7,576 nt of DNA from Eubacteriales Family XIII. Incertae Sedis bacterium (GTDB lineage: Bacteria > Bacillota > Clostridia > Peptostreptococcales > Anaerovoracaceae): positions 1 to 7,576 of the forward strand of contig JAISZM010000090.1 in the NCBI GenBank assembly GCA_031269205.1, in the 5' to 3' direction. Below are positions 5,382 to 7,576 of the stretch, piece after piece. The notes beneath the pieces are model-generated. The model ran no database searches, was not told where the DNA came from, and was given only the letters and a program-made list of their open reading frames with translations. The translations under genes were made by a program, and so were the position numbers. Each line of letters begins with the position of its first letter. The stretch's first letter is position 1.

Positions 5382-6608
5382 ATGAATACTTATTATACAC
5401 TCCATTCATTACGAATAAAGAACTACCGCTCTTTCTGCGACGAGCAAGAGATTTCGTTTAAAATGCCTGTTACAGCATTTTATGGCGCAAACGCTTCCGG
5501 GAAGTCAAACATTTTCAAAGCACTATCGAATGCTTGGCATTTCATCCAAAACTCAACACAGCCGAATACTCAGGCAACACCATTCTTGCCAAGTACGCAC
5601 ACTATTCCGTATGAGCCGTTTTTGCTTCGTGAAAACAATATGGATGAACCGACAGTTTTTGAGATGACTTTCGGCAACCAAAACAGTACCTATCGTTACA
5701 CGTTTTCAACGACCGCTTCGGAAATCGCTGAAGAGGCAATGTTCGATTTGTCTACCAGTCGAGAACGGACTATCTTTGTTCGTAGCAAAGGCCAAAACTC
5801 AACCGCTATCAAAAACGGTTTTGGGAAAAAAATATTTGAAACAACTCGTGCTAACTCGCTGCTAATTACTCGCGCACAAGAATATGCGAATGAGTACGCC
5901 GGAGCTGTTTTTGATTTCCTAAGCAATCTCCACTTAATAACAATAAACAGCAATCCACCGCTTCGCCCGATGACAATTAACATATTGCAGCTCAATCCGA
6001 GCATAAAAAACCAAGTCTTGGATTTGCTGCGAAAGACCGATTTTCCCATTCGGGATTTCATGTTTGCTATGGATGACATTCCTCAAGAGATAATCGACGG
6101 GATGCCGCTTGCGGATTCCTTCAAAATACAGTTACGGGGACAAAAGAATACGTTTACGCAAACTGTTCATGCAATACGCAATGAATTCGGAGATGTCACT
6201 GGTTCGATAGCCTTTAACATGGACGCACAAGAATCAATGGGTACGAATGTATTCTTTGACATTATCGTGTTCATCATCGACACTTTGAATAATGGCAAGA
6301 TCTTATACCTCGATGAATTCAATTCCAATTTGCATATTGATATTTGTGAACTGATAATAAAGCTCTTCAAAGCGAATAAAACCGGAGCAAAACTAATCAT
6401 CAATACCCATGATGTAGGTCTCATGAAAAGTAGCGGCGGCCAAGGCGTTCTCGATGACAAAGACATAGTTTATGTTGAGAAGGATATGTTTGAGCAGAGC
6501 ATTATCACGCCGCATGGTAAAAAAAGAACTGCTCGTAAAGATGATAATATTGAGAAGAAATACAGATTTGGTGTTTATGGCGGCAAACCGATAGTTCGGG
6601 AGGATTGA
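5382..6608 (+). CDS. AAA ATPase of an RloA/AbiLi-like defence pair
   Basis: A 408-residue SMC/ABC-like ATPase of the AAA_15/AAA_21 (OLD-related) class, predicted cytoplasmic. It opens with LRIKNYRSFCDEQEISF, the usual first strands of these proteins. Walker A is GANASGKS (35-42); an ABC-type signature ESMGT is at 284-288; Walker B is ILYLDEF with Asp311-Glu312; and a switch-region NTHD has His343. All ATPase motifs are intact. There is no TOPRIM domain at the C-terminus, unlike OLD or GajA; that activity appears to be in the next gene. Such ATPases sense infection and hold or release a partner effector in AbiL, PARIS and Gabija; this role is inferred here from gene order. The start is fixed by TAG 12 bases upstream, and the next Met is residue 28, inside the conserved core. 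Base composition and codons are AT-rich, unlike the genes to the left, which suggests horizontal transfer. Confidence 0.88.
   Translation: MNTYYTLHSLRIKNYRSFCDEQEISFKMPVTAFYGANASGKSNIFKALSNAWHFIQNSTQPNTQATPFLPSTHTIPYEPFLLRENNMDEPTVFEMTFGNQNSTYRYTFSTTASEIAEEAMFDLSTSRERTIFVRSKGQNSTAIKNGFGKKIFETTRANSLLITRAQEYANEYAGAVFDFLSNLHLITINSNPPLRPMTINILQLNPSIKNQVLDLLRKTDFPIRDFMFAMDDIPQEIIDGMPLADSFKIQLRGQKNTFTQTVHAIRNEFGDVTGSIAFNMDAQESMGTNVFFDIIVFIIDTLNNGKILYLDEFNSNLHIDICELIIKLFKANKTGAKLIINTHDVGLMKSSGGQGVLDDKDIVYVEKDMFEQSIITPHGKKRTARKDDNIEKKYRFGVYGGKPIVRED
6598..6603 (+). promoter_or_regulatory. Shine-Dalgarno that selects the ATG of the RloB-like gene
   Basis: GGGAGG lies seven bases before ATG 6611 and only one base before the alternative TTG 6605. 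The spacing therefore favours the ATG, giving a two-base gap after the ATPase stop codon (TGA 6606-6608). The site lies within the end of the ATPase gene, so translation of the two is likely linked. Confidence 0.75.
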
Positions 6609-6610
6609 CC

Positions 6611-7201
6611 ATGCAAGACAATCCCCAAATAATTCTGATTTGCTGTGAAGGAAAAGTCACTGAAAAATTATATTTTGAAATCATTCAAAATACCTTTCGT
6701 GTTGCCAATATTTCAATACACATCTTCCCGAAAGCGGGGCAACATTATCATCTCATCGATAAGAGTTTTGACACCAAAAGAGAGTTTGCAGAAGAGTTTG
6801 GATTCGAGCTTGATGACATTGAAGTCTGGGCAGTATGCGATAGGGACAACCTGAAAGACAGTTTCACAAAACTAAAAGACTACGCGGAGCAACATGGTGT
6901 GGACTTGGCGTTTTCGGACCCACAGTTCGAGAATTATTTATTACAGCATTTTGGAAGTCCAAACAACTGTCACAAAAGAGGGTTTGAACTTGAACAAGAA
7001 CTTACTGCAACGCTACTAAACCATGGGGTTGGGGTTGCGTATGACAAATCGAATCTGCGTTGGCTTGCTGTAATGATTGACCAAAAGCCCCGATTGGTCG
7101 AAGAAGCCATCAGGCACGCCGATGCATATTCAGTGCATTCAAAACAGCCATTTTTCACGATTCAACGACTGATTGAGCGGATACTCTCTTTTCGGGCATA
7201 A
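6611..7201 (+). CDS. RloB-family TOPRIM-like protein (AbiLii-like effector candidate)
   Basis: A 196-residue soluble protein matching the RloB family pattern. The first strand and acidic motif is ILICCEGKVTEKLYF (7-22, with Glu13 and Glu18), then VCDRDN with Asp77 and Asp79, then DPQFENYLLQHF (about 103-114), the counterpart of the common NPxFExWLLLHF block. RloB resembles TOPRIM folds, where a Glu and a DxD pair bind Mg2+ for nucleic acid cleavage; here both are intact, so a nuclease-type effector is plausible but not shown. The protein follows the ATPase gene by two bases, the order seen for RloA-RloB and AbiLi-AbiLii, so they should work as one complex. ATG 6611 is chosen over TTG 6605 because of the GGGAGG site. 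It is AT-rich like its partner. No terminator is evident in the 57 bases before the convergent Fic gene. Confidence 0.85.
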   Translation: MQDNPQIILICCEGKVTEKLYFEIIQNTFRVANISIHIFPKAGQHYHLIDKSFDTKREFAEEFGFELDDIEVWAVCDRDNLKDSFTKLKDYAEQHGVDLAFSDPQFENYLLQHFGSPNNCHKRGFELEQELTATLLNHGVGVAYDKSNLRWLAVMIDQKPRLVEEAIRHADAYSVHSKQPFFTIQRLIERILSFRA

Positions 7202-7258
7202 TTCCAATAGCCAGTCGCAACCAAAGACACTTGGGGACGAATAAACAACAAAACAAAT

Positions 7259-7576
7259 TCATTTTCGCTTATACTTGCTATCAATATATGTCTTTAACGC
7301 GTCTTTGCTTGAGTACCACATTCCGTCAGCTCCTATCGTTGCTTCCAGGCGGCCGCGCGTAGCGGCTTGTCTCAGCATAGCATACGAAAACTCTTTTGTT
7401 TCAAGCGATTTTAGCGGCACAAGTTTTTTGGGCCCGGCAATAGCAGGCGCGATAAAGCGGTGAACGTTATCAATGACTGCTCTTGCGATAATCTCCGCCA
7501 ACGGCAGTATATCACCGTGGTCGGCCCTATCAAGCGCTTTCAGATAAGCGTCCCGCCGTTTTCTGAGTATTATAGC
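7259..7576 (-). CDS. C-terminal part of a Fic-family protein with a C-terminal HTH-like domain (5' partial)
   Basis: The minus-strand frame is open from the window edge (7576) to TGA 7259-7261, giving 105 residues. The first part, RRDAYLKALDRADHGDILPL followed by AEIIARAVIDNVHRF, matches the helices after the catalytic loop in Fic proteins ('YxxALxxADxGDxxPL' pattern). After PAIAG, the last 55 residues (VPLKSLETKEFSYAMLRQAA, then RGRLEATIG, then MWYSSKDALKTYIDSKYKRK) resemble the helix-turn-helix tail found on some Fic proteins, where it may bind DNA or autoregulate. Fic enzymes usually transfer AMP or another nucleotide to proteins. The HPFxxGNGR catalytic loop would lie beyond the window, so activity cannot be judged. 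TTG 7501 would only produce a truncated start and is not the real one. Base composition is intermediate. It converges on the RloB-like gene. Confidence 0.65.
   Translation of the reverse strand, partial: AIILRKRRDAYLKALDRADHGDILPLAEIIARAVIDNVHRFIAPAIAGPKKLVPLKSLETKEFSYAMLRQAATRGRLEATIGADGMWYSSKDALKTYIDSKYKRK

Noticed and set aside
6605..6610. TTG start for the RloB-like gene, overlapping the ATPase stop
   Set aside because: Only one base from the GGGAGG ribosome site, too close; ATG 6611 has a seven-base spacer.
7259..7501. Stand-alone 80-residue gene starting at TTG 7501
   Set aside because: The same frame stays open to the window end and encodes recognisable Fic C-terminal helices, so it is the end of a longer gene.
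1..7576. tRNA, rRNA, CRISPR array, insertion sequence or integrase
   Set aside because: No cloverleaf-like sequence, repeat-spacer pattern, transposase or recombinase motif was seen on either strand by eye.

Overview
The window joins two compositionally different blocks. Positions 1 to about 5200 are GC-rich (many GC-ending codons, runs of cgcg) and carry ordinary genes of an anaerobic bacterium. Positions from about 5205 to about 7260 are clearly AT-rich and carry an acquired two-gene cassette. Indolepyruvate:ferredoxin oxidoreductase, a MepA-like MATE exporter and a surface protein ending in an InlB-type B-repeat plus an SH3-like domain together suggest an anaerobic, probably gut- or mouth-associated, GC-rich member of the Clostridia (Anaerovoracaceae-like) or a similar phylum such as Synergistota. 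That placement is inference; no rRNA or other marker gene is present.

Layout: (1) 1-303 (+), the end of an extracellular repeat/SH3 protein. (2) 320-1075 (-), exodeoxyribonuclease III, convergent with the first gene. (3) 1288-2655 (-), MATE efflux protein. (4) 5122-2755 (-), the iorA-iorB operon, with the two genes one base apart. (5) 5123-5381, a divergent AT-rich intergenic region with a hairpin flanked by T-runs on both strands, an imperfect inverted repeat and a strong promoter. (6) 5382-6608 and 6611-7201 (+), an SMC/OLD-type AAA ATPase followed by an RloB-family TOPRIM-like protein. (7) 7576-7259 (-), the C-terminal part of a Fic-family protein, cut by the window edge.

The most interesting part is the ATPase-RloB pair. 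It has the gene order and motifs of RloA/RloB of Campylobacter hsd loci and of lactococcal AbiL, and parallels the ATPase-plus-TOPRIM design of PARIS and Gabija. It is most likely a phage-defence (abortive infection) module inserted beside a metabolic operon. It is driven by its own TTGACA-N18-TAGAAT promoter, placed so close to the ATG that the mRNA should be leaderless. The convergent Fic gene next to it is consistent with an accessory or defence region. The remaining genes look like standard chromosomal housekeeping or catabolic genes.
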